The notes: generated by a model from the sequence alone, not told the origin. A stretch of DNA of 64,000 nucleotides from Rhynchonema sp. JSB1_4 (GCA_030248065.1 JASAMV010006833.1:23901-87900), one strand, 5' to 3'. Counted from the stretch's first letter, positions 20,728 through 34,276 are shown. Numbers and translations are program-made.

Positions 20728-23700
20728 ATGACGGCCGACACACAGCCCCAATCGAACACATCACCGACCACCAGTGATCTGTATTATGTGTACAGTTGTG
20801 ATCTGGATGCACATTTGGATGTGAAAATTGGATCATTGGATGGTGAGCTTTGCTTGCCATAATATTGAGGAGGCAGGTGAACGCACAAAAAGTCATTTTA
20901 GCGTGAACATCGGCGTGATGCTGCAAATTTCCTGTGGTCTGGTGACACTGCCTGCGCCTAATTAAGAGTTGCATAGGAAAAACGGTTATGAAAAAAGTTT
21001 TGTGACGAACCGATTTTTTCCCGGGCAACGGAATAATGAGACGTCGCCATAGTTTCTCCATGGGATTGACCCAAAACACGGTTTTTCTGCATGTGTGTTT
21101 TCGGAAAAGTGGCAACTCCATATGTGCGCAATGAAGATCTATTGTTTTCTGTCTGTATTATGCAGGCAAACTGCCACGTCTCGATTACAAAACGCTGCTG
21201 AATGATGAAAACCTGAGTTCACAACGATGTGCGTGCGTGTTACAGGACGATCCGGCGTACAGTGAACAGAAACCGGACTTGTTCGTCACGTGTGAGGTGA
21301 GGTAATCGGCTGTTTAGCACTTCCAGCAAAAGAAATAGTGGCGATCACATTTACCATGTAACCTTTATCAGGTCTGGTCGGATTCCCACCGTGTCGGCAA
21401 TTCCGTGCGAACACGACACAAAACGCACACAACACGTTGGTCATGGAATGAATGGATTAGACTGCCTATCAAATTCAGGTGGTTGTCTCAACCTTTGGTT
21501 TGGTGCCATGAAATTCGACATTACACATTTGTTTCTTCAGCCAACTTTCGCGAGATGCTTTGTTGGCGATTACATTGTGGGACATACATGATAATCCATT
21601 GGAGCCACATGCCATTGGCGGGACAACAATCGCGTTGTTCAGCAAACGAGGTGTATTCAGGAAAGGTGTGCTGACGACTTATTAGCTGATTGTTATGGAA
21701 GTTATATTGCACTTTTCTGGTGTACTTTTCACTTGCAATCTGTTCACTGATGATTCACGCGGGAAGGACAAGGGATGTCGTAGAATTTGCTCTGATCTGC
21801 ACGTGCGTTGCACTTACGATAAAAAATGATCAATTTCGCCGTCATCTATACCCTATTTCACGACACCTATCACCCCAATGATAACAACAGGCATATATGA
21901 CGTGCGTCTGTGGCCGTTCGAACAAGCCGATGGTGCTCAACCGTACAAAACACCCGGCAAAATATCGTCGAGTGTAATTGGTGCTGAACCGCTGAATGAA
22001 GGTTGGATTGATATGGTGATTGTTTCACATTTGGCTCACGTCATTCTGGTTTTGAAAAACCGCACTGCTTCCTATATTAAAGGGCTCGGGACATAACCGA
22101 AGGAAGGGTAGCAGGACATATTGTTACATACCGTTGGAAAGCATTCCGACAGCATATGTCACGCGCAAATTTTAAGCTCCTTGGAGATTCGCTATCTCTT
22201 GGTAGAGCGACTTTTCGTTCCAGAAAAAAGTGAATTTTTTCACCATTTGGAACGACCGCTGCAGAAACTCCAATCGAGTTGAAGGTCAAGTAACACGTGG
22301 ATAGGATTACAACAGCTTCGGGATAACTTATCGTCACAACTTCAGTCGCTCAAACCATTGCTTCACACGGTGAGGGTGCGAAACGTTCCAAAAATCTGCC
22401 TAATTTTTCGAGAACACAAGTTTGTCCCTAAATTTTGAAGTTATGCTTAGCGCTGCGGAAGTAAGAATGCAATGGAGAAATAGAGCATGATCGAAAGTAT
22501 CAGAAAATAAGGTTTTTAAATTTTTTAACTGATGGCTAGCTCCGTGACAGGCCTAAAAATCCATTAAATTGCCGCTAAACTAGGTGGTTACATTCATCGC
22601 CAGAATTATGACACATAAAGGCCACAGATTGCATCGGATCCGAAACAAAAAATTGAGAGAAACGTCTGGTTTAACAACCTGTCAAGGTCCGAAGACCCCG
22701 AGGTCTACAGATCTCTCGAAGCCGCCCTACTAACCTGAATATAATATTCAGCTATAAATGCTTATTGTTAATAGGTATTGCAAATGTGACAGCACCAAAC
22801 AATGTATCTCAAGAGTAGCTTTCGAACGATATATAACAAATTCTAATGAATTCTTACGCTTAAGGGCAGAGGCTAAAAAATTGCTTTTTTGACGATTCTG
22901 GAATGAACCGTCACGTCACCGTGTGCGATTTCGGAATTTTGGCCGTTTCATATCCAAGAGATAGTGTGGGCATGTCATATATCGTTCGGTAGCTACGTTG
23001 AAGCTACATCGTTTGGTGCTATCAAATGTGCAATAATTTTTAACAGTAACGACTTATAGCCTAATATCTTATTCAGGCTGGCATGGCTGTAGCAGCCGAA
23101 CCATGGAGTTTGAAATCTTTAAACACGTGTGGATTGTTGGATTGTGCGTTTATCTGACTTTTTCGTTTCCAATGCAATGCAATTCGTGGCTTATTTACGT
23201 CACATTTCCGTCAATGAATACAACTATGCCGTTTAGGGACAATTTTTAGGTCTTTTTCGGCCTGTCACGCCGCTATCTAAGTGTTTCCAAATTTAAAAAC
23301 CTTATTTTCTGGTACTTTCGAAAATGCTCTATTTTTCTAGTGCATTTTCATTTCCGCAACAAAAAGCGCGGCCTCAAAATTTATTGACAAACTTGTGTTT
23401 TCGAAAAATGTGACCGATTTTTGGAACGTTTCGCACCCTCACCGAGTGAAGCAATGCCTTGAGCAACTGAAGTTCTCATGACAAGTTATCCAGAAGCTGT
23501 TGTAACTCTATCCACGTGTTACTTGACCTTCATCTCATTTGGGGTTTCTGCACCGGTCGTTTCAAGTTGTGAAAAAAATTCACTTTTTCTGGAACGAAAA
23601 GTCGCTCTACCAAGAGATAGCGAATCTGTAAGGAGCTTAACATTTGTGCGGGACATATGCTGTCACAGTGCCTTCCAACGGTGTATAACACTGTGCTCTG

Positions 23701-26700
23701 CTGCCCTTCATTCGGTTGTGTCCCGAGCCCTTTAACAATGTTGTTGAATTGGAGCGTAGAGTTTGTATTTCGTATTTGTAGTTTTGCACCTCTAGTGCCC
23801 GAAGGCAACGTGGCAAATCGTGTTAAACGGTAAGAGAGAGGTGAGAAATATCACAGTCACACGATAATGAAACGTTGGGACTGTCCAATAACATGATATG
23901 AATGAATTTTAATAATGGAGAAACGTGTGTGCGTTCAATTGCTCAACTGGTTTCGTGATGTTTCACGTGAGAACGACACATGTTCATCTGAGGGTGCATG
24001 TAAAGTTACAATGTAATGGGTAGGAACCCCCATGAAGCACTCGGTCCCTAATCTCTTTCCATGCTCACCCAGATTCCCAATCAGCAGCAAGTGAGATGCA
24101 TCGACTGACACGTCTCAGCAAGCATTATCGAAACGGACTCATGCCACAGGTGGAGTGGCTGGACAAATTGGCATTTGGCAAAATCAGTGAAATAAACGCA
24201 CAATACAAACGGAACACGAAGGACTTGTATCTCATGTTGGACTTTCCGATGGTGAGACAGTTCTTATTCTTTCAAAGTGGACTACTAGCTAGCGAGTTTA
24301 GTAGCTTTGTGTCACTGAGATGCCAATTTGGCCCAAATAAAAATTTTGTAAAGGCAAACTGCGCCAACACGAGCCCGATTTCGGAGGTGGTGTGCTTGCA
24401 AAACGAATAGAAAGAGAAAGTCATCATCCGCCACGTGGTACTCTACAACGTGTAAGATTTTCCAAATCAGCAGTCACGTATCTTTCACTAATCTGCCACC
24501 TCCGAAATCGGGCTCGTGTTGGCGTAGATTGCCTTTATTTTTAGGGCTACTAAATCTGAAAATTTACTTGCTTTTCGAAAAAAAATTTATCTTCTGAAAA
24601 AATTCATGTGGTGTTGTGAGATGCCGTTTACACGCTGTTTGTTTTTTTGACAGTTGGGCACTTTGATATTTTTAAAATTCTGGAGTTCTTTTGTGCTGAC
24701 CTTACATGTTACTACCGATCAGCGCCCGTATCTATTGAAATTCATCAGCGGACCTGCGCTGTTGTAACAGCTGCGGCGATTAGTCCGTATGCGAAAAGCG
24801 TTTGTTGTTGCACAGCAAACATGTCCGTTGCATATGTGTGCCCGTTTAATATCTGGGCTCTGGCCGTATGCTTTGAATTTTTTTGTCATTTTGGGCCATT
24901 TGCTGCAAGTGTTCAAGCACTTCGTTGCTGACTGGTGGCTTTCATGGGCAACAGGGCTTCTGGCATCAAATTTCGCGCCAGAGTTCAAGAACCGCAAAGT
25001 CAACTATTGTGTGTCCCCGCCTCAGAAGAGGAGGTCGGAGTGCGAAAATAACTTTTACGTCAGTCTTAATTTCAACATCAAGATCTGCCTTCAGATTGAG
25101 CAAAACGGCCAGCAACATATGGTCGTCTATTTTGAGAAGCACGCCGACGAGATACAGTACTTTCGACCGGCACCCCAGCATCTGCAATTCTATGATCCCG
25201 AGGTGGACAGCATTGTTTAGACCTTTTTGTAGTAACCGCAAAGAAAATAAATTAAATTTGTTTATCCCTACAGCTCGACCTGGACAATCTAGTCGAAGCC
25301 AAACACCGTGTTTTGACACGAAGCGCACGTGCGGCAACGGTCGACAGAGAACTGAAGCCAAATGCTGCGACCAGGGATCAGTTGGAGGCTGGTTGTGCTT
25401 TGATTGCTGTTCAGTTTATCTTGTATATTGAGTTTGCGCTAATTGTCAGTATGAAGTGGTACTCTCAGTGGCTGGCATGCATTTTTGTCGTTATTTATTC
25501 CCTCGAATTCGGTGATAGTGCGATTAGCTGTGTAGCATGGTGATTTTTGACCTCTGCTATGGTGTTGATGTCACGTGTGTCGGTACTGCAGTGGGTCTGC
25601 AACCGACAACAAAAAACTTAGGAAAATTTTTGAGAGAACTGAAACAAATGTAACAATTGCAGGCCATAATCGCTATCCCGCCTACACGTCAACTGTCTCA
25701 AGAACAACGCGATCTGATATGGAAGTTTCGGTACTCGCTCAGCGCCAACAACAAAGCGCTCGCTAAGTTCCTACAGTCGGTGCAGTGGGATAGACCGAAT
25801 GAGGAAAAAGAGGTGGCTGTTATGATTCTGTTCTGCCGACTGTCTTTGCGCCAACTTGTGAGAGGTCACGTTTACGTGACACATCGCCGAAATTTCCGGT
25901 GTTGAACGACTCAGCACAGCACCCAATTATTTTATCATCAATTCATAGGCACTCGATCTTCTGCACAAATGGTCGCCGATGTCGATTGAAGATGCATTGC
26001 AACTGCTATCACCTGAATTCACACATCCAGCGGTATGTTATGTTCGCAATTTTAGTTGGTTTTTCTGGTGAGATGTGAAAGCTTAGGTTCGCTATTCACT
26101 ATATAACGTCGTTTCCTGTCACATCGCAATGCGACCTCATCTGTTGCTCGTTTGGTTCCGCGTTGTCTCATCTTAACTCTTGCCAAAAATGTGCAATTGT
26201 TTTGAATGATTATGATCTTTATTTTCTTTACTTGCACAAACACATAGTGTGTGTTCAGGTGCGTCGTTACGCAGTGAGTCGTCTGGCCAGCGCACCTGCT
26301 GATGACCTGCTGTTGTATTTGTTGCAGTTGGTGCAGGTAACTCGCGCATATCGTTGCACTGTGTTTGCGTTCACGTCTGTCCCAGGCTATTGAGATACAT
26401 ACTGTATACGATATAAAAATATATAATTGCTGCGATTTCGACATAATTCAATCATATGCTGATGTCTTAGCACAGAAAGGCTACCTATTGTATGTAGCGA
26501 AGGTAATCCCAATTTGTTAATCGCTTTCGTTGTGTATAAAGATCATGAAAATTAAATTTGAATGTGATTAAGGCGTTGAAGTTCGAGTCACTGCAATCGA
26601 TCGAGTCTGGCAGCGACCAATCATTCGTCCGTTCCTTCATGGCACACGACAAGGGCAGTGATGCACGACATGTGGGCATGGACTTGTGGAGGACGGCTGA

Positions 26701-29700
26701 TTATGGCGAGGATGTCGCTGCCGCTATGATGGTTGGCATTTGCAATCGTGAATAATTGTATACCGTTGGTATTGCGACGATAGGAGCGCATAGAGACTGA
26801 TGACGTTCATACTGTTCAGGTATAACGAGTGGTTGGTATTGAATATACACAATATCAGATCGGATATGCGAACATACAAGTTGAGCATAGCACTAACTGA
26901 CTGAATCTGACTTGGTCACCACAAGAAAAAAGAAAGTTATTCACCAGGCACGGCTCTGTGACAACAACATTTATGCTTTCACAGGACCAACCAGATGTGT
27001 CCGACCCAGCCATCTCCCCCACCCCAACTGACCAAGCAACAGTGCCATCAGAGACAAATATAAAGTCCACCAATCAGTCCAGTGATTCGAGCACTCCGGA
27101 TCTGGCCACCTTTCTGATTCAAGCGGCCTGCAATGACGCTCGATTGGCCAACTATTTTTACTGGTATTTGAAGGTAGGTGTGGCCGATTGTGTGCATGTG
27201 AATGGTTGAGTTAGGACATTGTCGTTGGCGTTGCGTGTTGATCAACAGTGATGTGTCAAATTCATCCAAGACGGTCATGAAACTAAGCTTAAAAACTGTT
27301 GCACAATTTCTGCCTTGCAATCATGGAGTGACTTCACGCTTTTTTCATTTGTGCAGCGTTCATTTTTACATGTAGGCGGGCAGTGCCCAAATGCGAGGCA
27401 AAGATACGGTTTCAAACCGAATGCCGTATGTGATGTTTCATGCAAGAATGATCTGACAGATCTGTTGTGATCGGACAATAGTCGACCCCCCAATGCAGAA
27501 CGTGAAAATAACAATAATTTAAAAAGTGCTACACCGACATTGATGAACACCTGTTGATTGGTTGACAGGTAGAATGCGATTCGTACGACAACGAGAACTC
27601 AACTGATGCATCTAATGCTACTGATGGTCAGTTGATGTGATTGATTATTACCAGAACATTTCGTTTTTCAGCCAATCCTGTTTCGTTCAAGTGTCTGTGT
27701 AAATTTGCAGCCAGCGAGGCAGCCACGCATCGTCAACAACTGCACGCAATGTACACGACTGTGTTGAGACGGTTGTCACGCGCGCTGTTCAAGGGTGGCA
27801 CTGAGGCGAAACGAAGACGCGCACAGTTATTACAGCAACAGGTTGATTTTGGTTGATGATGCTATTAACATCGTGTATATCTCAGTCTTTGGATATACTG
27901 TTTGACTGAAGAAGTACGGAAACCCTTTCGTGACGCGACGCTAGGCCTCGGCCGTGGGTGTTCTTGGAGATAAGTTTGATGCTGTATTCGAAAGCAGACG
28001 CGATTTAGTTTCTTGTGTTAAAATTTATATGTTCAAGACCTTCAGCAAATTTTGGTGAAGGACAGTTGCTCCCACGATTGTTTCACGCGTTTTCACACGA
28101 GACTAATTTGGCGGTAATCTGCTTCCAGACCACGCAGCCTGTTCACAAAAGGAGACCAATGCAAAAGAAATTAATAGGAGAGCCTCTGGAATGCAGTACC
28201 TACTTATCTCCATGTATAAACGCGACCGAGATCCAGCCTCAAAAATCGTTTCCGTACTTGTTGGGTGACCCTGTGTGTATACAGAGAGAATAAAAGCTAC
28301 GTAATGAGCTTAAATAGCTGCACAAACCAATAATGTGTAATGCTCCAACATTTTCTTCGCACTAATTGCAGAGTTTCGTCGAGCGCCTGGTGCAAATAAT
28401 GCAAGCTGTGGCCAAAGAACCGGGCAATCGGAAACGGAAGATCGAGTTCATACAATCGCAGCTGTCGAGCAACGCCGGTGCAACGGCGAATAACGAATCA
28501 CGGTAGGGCTGATGTTCCATAGTGCTATCAGATTTGGTGCCGGTTAACTGTTCAAATGTTATTCACAGTGCAACCTCTACAGTTCACCGTTGTTCCCCAA
28601 AAACTGAACACTCAACAATTCGTCCGAAAACAAGCATCGCTAATCTACCCATTGCCCATGCAGCCATGCGACCGGCACCGATCTGTCGCATCTGTCATCC
28701 ATGCCCCATCCCCTCGACCCGAGTGTGCGTGTGTCACATGTGTTGGCTGATCGAGCCACTTTGTTCAATTCAGCATTGATGCCGTGCAAGATCACGTTCA
28801 GAACCATTGATGGCAGGGATTACACAACCATATTCAAATATGGCGATGACCTGAGGTGAGCTGAGCCGTTTGTTTGTTTGGTGATGTGGTATTTTTAGTG
28901 TTGCTTTTTTCAACTAAGCACGCCTGGAGCGCTGATGTTTTATGTGAGAATGATTTGACATCACGTCTGCATCAGATTGTTCTTGTGGCTTCTCGTGACC
29001 AAACAAAGTAATAACAATCGAAAATTTGAATCGTGCAAGGAATCAAACAATTCATTCTTAATGTCTTTTTTTACATTTTATTAACACCATTTGTTGAGAC
29101 CAAACAAAATTGCGAAATGCTGATACTCCGGAAGGAATCTACAACTTGAAGTGGTGCATTGGCCGCAAGTACGGGCAAAATTAGCGCACAAACCGTATCA
29201 CATAGATAGTTGCAGTCCCACCCCCACCACGAGTGTGTTTCAGACAAGACCAACTGGTGATCCAAATGATCCACCTGATCGACCAACTACTTCGTGCCGA
29301 GAACCTCGATCTGCGTCTCACACCCTACAACGTGCTGGCCACCGGTGCCCAGACGGGATTCGTCGAGTTCGTCGAGAGTCAACCGTTGAGGGATGTCATC
29401 AATAATTACAACAGCGTCACTGTGAGTCAACCCGTCTGCTTTCTGTCAGGCTCATTTTGAAGGCTGGCTCTATTTTCTCAGCCAACTTTGCGCAGTTTGC
29501 CGCCTCGCCGAAAGCCAGCGCTTAGAGTCGGCTTCATGTTTTGATTCTGTGCCACCGTTAAGTCCACGGTATGTTCACCTCCAAACAAGTTTGTTGGTGC
29601 TCCGATTTGCTCTTGTAGCGTTGTTAAAAAGTGGATATATATATAAAAAGTGACGCACACTTTAAAAGCACACTTCCGATCTCCAACGCAAAATTGAGGT

Positions 29701-31280
29701 TGAATTCGTGGAAAAGTTACACTTGTCGCAATTATTTGTGATCAATGTAAGCATCGGTACATAATGATGTGCGCGGCTTTGGGTTTGGGCAGAGTATGTG
29801 AATCGCAATTCGCAAGTGATTTTAGTTGAACATTCCTCCATTTGTAGGCGTACTTCAAATTCTACCGTCCGAGCAACACGGGTCCATACGGCATTGAGCC
29901 CGACGTCATCGACAACTACGTGCGTTCGTTGGCTGGATACTCGGTGATCAGCTACATATTGGGTATTGGTGATCGACATCTGCATAATCTGTTGTTGTGC
30001 AAAAATGGACGATTGTTCCACGTGGATTTTGGATACATACTTGGTCAGTGACATCTGTTTAATGTGTTTTGGATTAAAACATGGTCGTTGTCATCACAAG
30101 CAGTACCAAAATTAACCCCAATTCATGATCAGGTCGCGATCCCAAACCGCTGGCGCCACCGGTGAAACTCACTGATGCGATGATCGAGCCAATTGGGGGA
30201 TTACAAGTGAGGTTTTATGACTTTTTGCGGGAAGGATTGCGACGTGCATTCGAATATTGGACTTGTTTTCGTCTCTTGACCTGGTAGTGGCTTGGCAATT
30301 TTGTGTGGTGCTTTACGTGGACAACTGTAAAAGTTGTAATCACTTCTTGATCTGCCGGCAACGGTTCGGTCAATTTGTTTGACCTTGATGTTTCACCATC
30401 GTGTGACTTGCACGTCAAATTACTTCTGTCTTGCTCTGTGTTTGGGATCGAGGTCTCTTAAAATGACAAAACATTGATGAACCGACTGGTCTGGTTAGAT
30501 TGAGTACATTACTGCGCACCTGTGGCTGCATCTGTTGGCTGATGTTTCCCCCATGGATGACTAGAATTGAATGAAAAAAAAGTTGAAGCAAGTCAAGATG
30601 CTAAATTTACTGCCGCGCAGTAAATTACGCCTCATAGTTATCTTCCACGTTTAAACCCGAAGCCTAACCACGCGCAGTTCTGAAACATTGCACACCGCTG
30701 CCTGGCTGGCTGGCAAGCAATACGTGGGTGTTGGCTGTTCGAATGTTTCAGAAGTTGATTTTCGGGTTGAGATCTGGACATAAACTATGGTCCGTACCCA
30801 GGTGCACGGCATGGAATTGGGAAATTTACTGTATATCAACACCACGAAACAATGAAATAATCAAATTCATATTCAGTCAGCACACTGGCAACAATGTCGT
30901 CATTTCTGCTACGATTCGTTTCTGATCCTTCGCCGTCACGCTAATCTCATCCTGAATCTGTTTGCATTGATGCAGCACGCCACCATACCGGACATTGCAC
31001 TCGAACCCGAGAGGGCTGCCACGAAGATTGAGGTCAGTTGATATGATAAGGGCTTTGGCAGTTGTTGTGATCATCGTGTTTACCATGGTCTAATGGACCT
31101 GGGATGTTTTCGTTATATTGGTTTGAGACACAACGTTGACTTCAGGAGCGTTTCCACTTGGACCTGAGCGAAGAAGAAGCAGTGGTTCTGATGCAGAATG
31201 TGATCGAAGCATCGATATCTGCCAAATTCGCCGTCATCAGTGATGTGTTCCACGACATGGCGCAGTTCATCAGAAATTGA
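20728..31280 (+). CDS. PIK3C3: Class III phosphatidylinositol 3-kinase catalytic subunit VPS34, 22 exons, complete
   Basis: Makes PI3P on endosomal and autophagic membranes in complex with VPS15 and Beclin-1. About 964 residues (human 887). Exons: 20728-20842, 21166-21296, 21372-21478, 21541-21665, 21891-22001, 24073-24251, 25095-25202, 25274-25381, 25663-25812, 25949-26032, 26259-26336, 26573-26731, 26985-27173, 27569-27626, 27711-27841, 28372-28502, 28664-28855, 29244-29421, 29848-30043, 30133-30206, 30877-31032, 31146-31280. Exon 1 has [21 protein letters not shown]; the N-terminal C2 domain continues through exon 5. The helical (PIK) domain includes [18 protein letters not shown] and LANYFYWYL. 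The kinase domain has [13 protein letters not shown], catalytic loop [27 protein letters not shown] and a C-terminal helix. An acidic Ser/Thr-rich insert (exons 12-13) is lineage-specific. The exon 8-9 junction is non-canonical. An AATAAA lies 44 bp after the stop. Confidence 0.96.
22081..23731. mobile_element. 1.65 kb hairpin element with TTAA target duplication (piggyBac-like MITE)
   Basis: Occupies most of the VPS34 intron 22002-24072. Ends AGGGCTCGGGACATAACCG and its inverse, flanked on both sides by TTAA (22077-22080 and 23732-23735). Long arms, recognisable for at least 300 bp (22081-22560 and 23250-23731), surround a smaller inner inverted repeat near 22790-23030, so the whole insert could fold as a hairpin. 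No transposase. TTAA duplication is typical of piggyBac. A truncated relative lies at 34819. Confidence 0.75.
24351..24535. mobile_element. TA-flanked MITE (AAGGCAAAC family)
   Basis: A 185-bp element flanked by TA (24349-24350, 24536-24537). The roughly 40-bp inverted ends start AAGGCAAACTGCGCC and contain ACGAGCCCGATTTCGGAGG. It lies in a VPS34 intron. Same family as 45767-45955. Confidence 0.75.
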
Positions 31281-32095
31281 GTCCGTCATTTGATGTCGAA
31301 CCAAATGTCCATCCTGTACTTGGAATAAAAAATGTTGTGCTAAATACCAAGTGTTTTTATGTATTTTTGATCCATCAATGCCGTTGTATTTGATATTCTG
31401 ACATACTTGCCATCGTGTGCTGTCTCTTGAATGAAATCCCATGCTTGGCAAGTTTGCAGTCCGATTTCAACTTGTTTAGCTCGAGATGATTTATCGTCAT
31501 AATTACACCCTGACCCCGCTTCTTTGTGAATGCTCAAATTGCCTTCAATTATTGTGGCGCTTGTGCCTCCACTGTGATAACATTATTGGCGGTTACAGTG
31601 CAAGTCAAGAGTATTGGCTCCGCTCAGCTTGACGCAGCAACTTCACTGTTAACTTCGTGTGTTACCAAACGCGCTTTGAACGTTTTTTTACACACATCAT
31701 GTTATTTGACCATGCGTGTGTATTGCTTGCAATATGCGTAGTAACGGAGGTTTTAATAAAATACACCCAATGTGCAATCGCCAGTCTTTATGCCATGCAT
31801 GTTACATTCAATCTGCATCTGCAATTCAATATAATTCAATCGCTCGCACCTCAAATTAGATGAAAAATCAATCAACAATTAGATTCAGAAATTCTAGCTT
31901 TCATATTCTCATTCGTTCTGGGTGGTCACCAGAGTTTTCAAAAAATCACACACGCAAATACTGGCAAGTTACCCTTCGTCAAAAATCATGGTTTGGTATT
32001 GGCATTGGTTCTTAACTGGGTGCATAAAGCTGCCTGCACAAAATCTAATAACATGTCATTAAATATATTGTCGTTTCGCCCCATGTTTTCTTTCA
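31281..32095. other. Convergent intergenic region between VPS34 and the membrane-protein gene
   Basis: AATAAA at 31324-31329 probably ends the VPS34 mRNA. The rest is A/T-rich with no supportable gene or repeat. Confidence 0.5.
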
Positions 32096-33550
32096 TTATT
32101 CTTGTCTTGGTTTTATTTCTTCACTTCGGATGTGGCCTCTGCGTGGAATGATGTTGGTCAGTGGTAAAGCCAAGTCAAACAAAAAAACCTGGGCAAGCAA
32201 CAAGCGCATGAAACTACCGGTGTTTTCAGTTGCTTCGGTCACGTCTCCCGTCATCGCTGAAAAATCACCCGTCATCGCTGAAACATCACCCGTCATGGCT
32301 GACACGTCACCGGTCATAGCCGAAACATCGCCGGTCATGGCTGAAACATCAGATGTTCCCGCAGTCGTCTGGTCACCGGTGGCCTCGGTCACGTCACTGC
32401 CGCCCGTGATCGTTTTGCCGTCATCGTCTGAAAGTTATGTCCTGTTTTGTCGCTTGTTGCATCCCGAAATGTAATAAATATGTCGGTCATATGCTTGGGC
32501 TTAGACGGGTGTCACGACGACGGCACAAGACCAGCACGTGAGGCACAAAGAGCACATTAGGCGTTGGTTATGCGTGCAGTGCTGTCTGCTGTGTATGTAA
32601 GGGGTGGTGCAGTGCAAGGCGGCAGCCGGGTTTGGTTGATAATAGCGCGGTTTAGCGTTGCACGGGCTGCAGGTGGCTGGACCTCCCATGCAAGCATGGA
32701 GACGCGGTTCTTCTATCGCCTTAGGTTCATTTGATGAGGGCTGGAAGCCCAGGAGGGGAACTCCGACATCACTGTGTGACACGGGCTCAGGTGACTTAAT
32801 ATTGCCGCCACTCTGAATATCGTGTTCTCTGAGACCCACATGGGTGCACTGACAGTCGGATACTTGTCTCACCTTTATCTTTCGGCGCGAATCGCGCGGT
32901 CCAGAGCATGAATGTCGAAAAGCAGAGCACGCTGATGACCAGTGCCGTGAACATGAAGCACAAACTTGGCAGCAGGATGCTGTTGTCTTTGGCGTTCGTC
33001 TGACCGTCGTACATGCACGACCAGTCCTGTGTGTGATTATAACGTTTCAGTACGTAATTGGATAATCGTGGAATCTCGCCAGATTGACACCTCAATCTGG
33101 CAACCCTTGATCATAACACTCTCTGCGGTTTCGGCCGTCATCGTATCGTTTTCGTAGTCGGTCGTCGATTCTTCAAGTGCGTCGGCAATGCTGATAGATT
33201 CGGGTCGATCCTTCGCCTTGATTACACCGAACACAAGCACTACCGCGTCGATCAGCACCAAAAGTGCGATGTACTGAAACATCAACGGTTTGTGCTATAC
33301 TGTGACTTGACAATTAGTCATGTGTGACACTAACTATTCCGATTATGATGGTTCGTTGTAATTTCACGCCGACGGTGCCCATGACCGTCACGACTGTCGC
33401 CAACACTGCGAACGCTGTCAGCACTTTCTCAGCCTGAAACTTGCATTTCAGTCTACATTACCGCGCGTTGCTTACATTACAACTTACGTATGATCCATAC
33501 GGACCTTTGCTTGCGATTGCGGCGGCCGCCAAGAGAAGCAGCGAGAAAAT
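32096..33550 (-). CDS. Multi-pass membrane protein with heptapeptide-repeat C-terminal tail; N-terminal exon unresolved
   Basis: Unrecognised. Exons in gene order: 33488-33550, 33335-33433, 33091-33273, 32873-33026, 32096-32427, all GT-AG with matching phases. Four hydrophobic stretches are visible: IFSLLLLAAAAIA, VLTAFAVLATVVTVMGTVGV, YIALLVLIDAVVLVFGVI and LCFMFTALVISVLCFSTFML. Between the last two lies an acidic Ser/Thr-rich loop with CQIE and DWSC, possibly a disulfide-bearing extracellular loop. The topology resembles four-pass (tetraspan) proteins, but no tetraspanin CCG motif is present. The tail contains five copies of D(V/F)SAMTG from a 21-bp repeat. The upstream exon may include the frame starting at 33948 (MTFYGLFSYIT); I could not join it in phase. 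It converges with VPS34. Confidence 0.55.
32240..32360 (-). repeat. Coding 21-bp minisatellite (five heptads)
   Basis: Tandem units of GACGTGTCAGCCATGACGGGT type inside the last exon of the membrane-protein gene, keeping frame and encoding (D(V/F)SAMTG) repeats. Copy number may vary between individuals. Confidence 0.75.
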
Positions 33551-34105
33551 CTGTTGAACAATAGAGCAACGTTTGAAAAAATCTTATTCTTTTGTAGTTC
33601 GCCAAAGAGAACTTTCTGCCAGTTACTGTCACAATATCAAATGATGTGTCTGTGTGTAAACAATTTCTTTAGTTTTATCGCACACGCACACTCTTCAACT
33701 CATGAACCAACCGCTGTAACAACGTGGAGCTGAATTTGAAAATGTTTGAGCGTAATCATGGTAATTTTCTTGTTACTGATATTTGAACGGTTGCAAATGC
33801 CTGGAGTCATGATGATGACCACCACAGGCAAATCGCGAGGCTTCGGTCCAGACATGCAGGCATTCGTCAGATGAGTTGTTTCGGTATGAAGTGATCCGAG
33901 TGAATAAAATTTACCCGTTATATACGAAAACAACCCATAAAACGTCATTGCCCCGCTGGCCTGGCGTATGTTGGGAAAAGAGAGTTGCTAATTTGAGTGA
34001 GAGAAACCGCATATCATCAATTTCACGATAGAAGGCACTGTTTGCTCAGGATTTGCCCTTAGCCTACAGAGCCTAACAGTAGGCCTAAGCCTAAGACTGC
34101 ATTTA

Positions 34106-34276
34106 TATGAACGCGGTTTACGGCTCGTCAACGTGCTGACCTCAACTGGTTGCGTGTTCTGTTGACGCGAACAGCAAGCAGAAACAGGCCAAAACAGACC
34201 GCAGCCGCAGAAGCGGTCGTATGTATGTATATATGCGGCTTGCGGTTGCGGCTACGAGCCGCAAACCGCGTTTATG
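34106..34276. repeat. Short inverted-repeat element
   Basis: ACGCGGTTTACGGCTCG near 34111 is mirrored by CGAGCCGCAAACCGCGT near 34255-34271. The interior is GC-rich (GCAGCCGCAGAAGCGG). About 165 bp, non-coding. Confidence 0.5.

Noticed and set aside
22077..23735. Matching 85-codon frames at both ends of the VPS34 intron
   Set aside because: They are the two inverted arms of the TTAA-flanked element, not a gene duplication.
33700..33948. Minus-strand frame starting MTFYGLFSYIT as first exon of the membrane protein
   Set aside because: Plausible by position, but no donor joins it in phase to the exon ending at 33550, so it was not merged.
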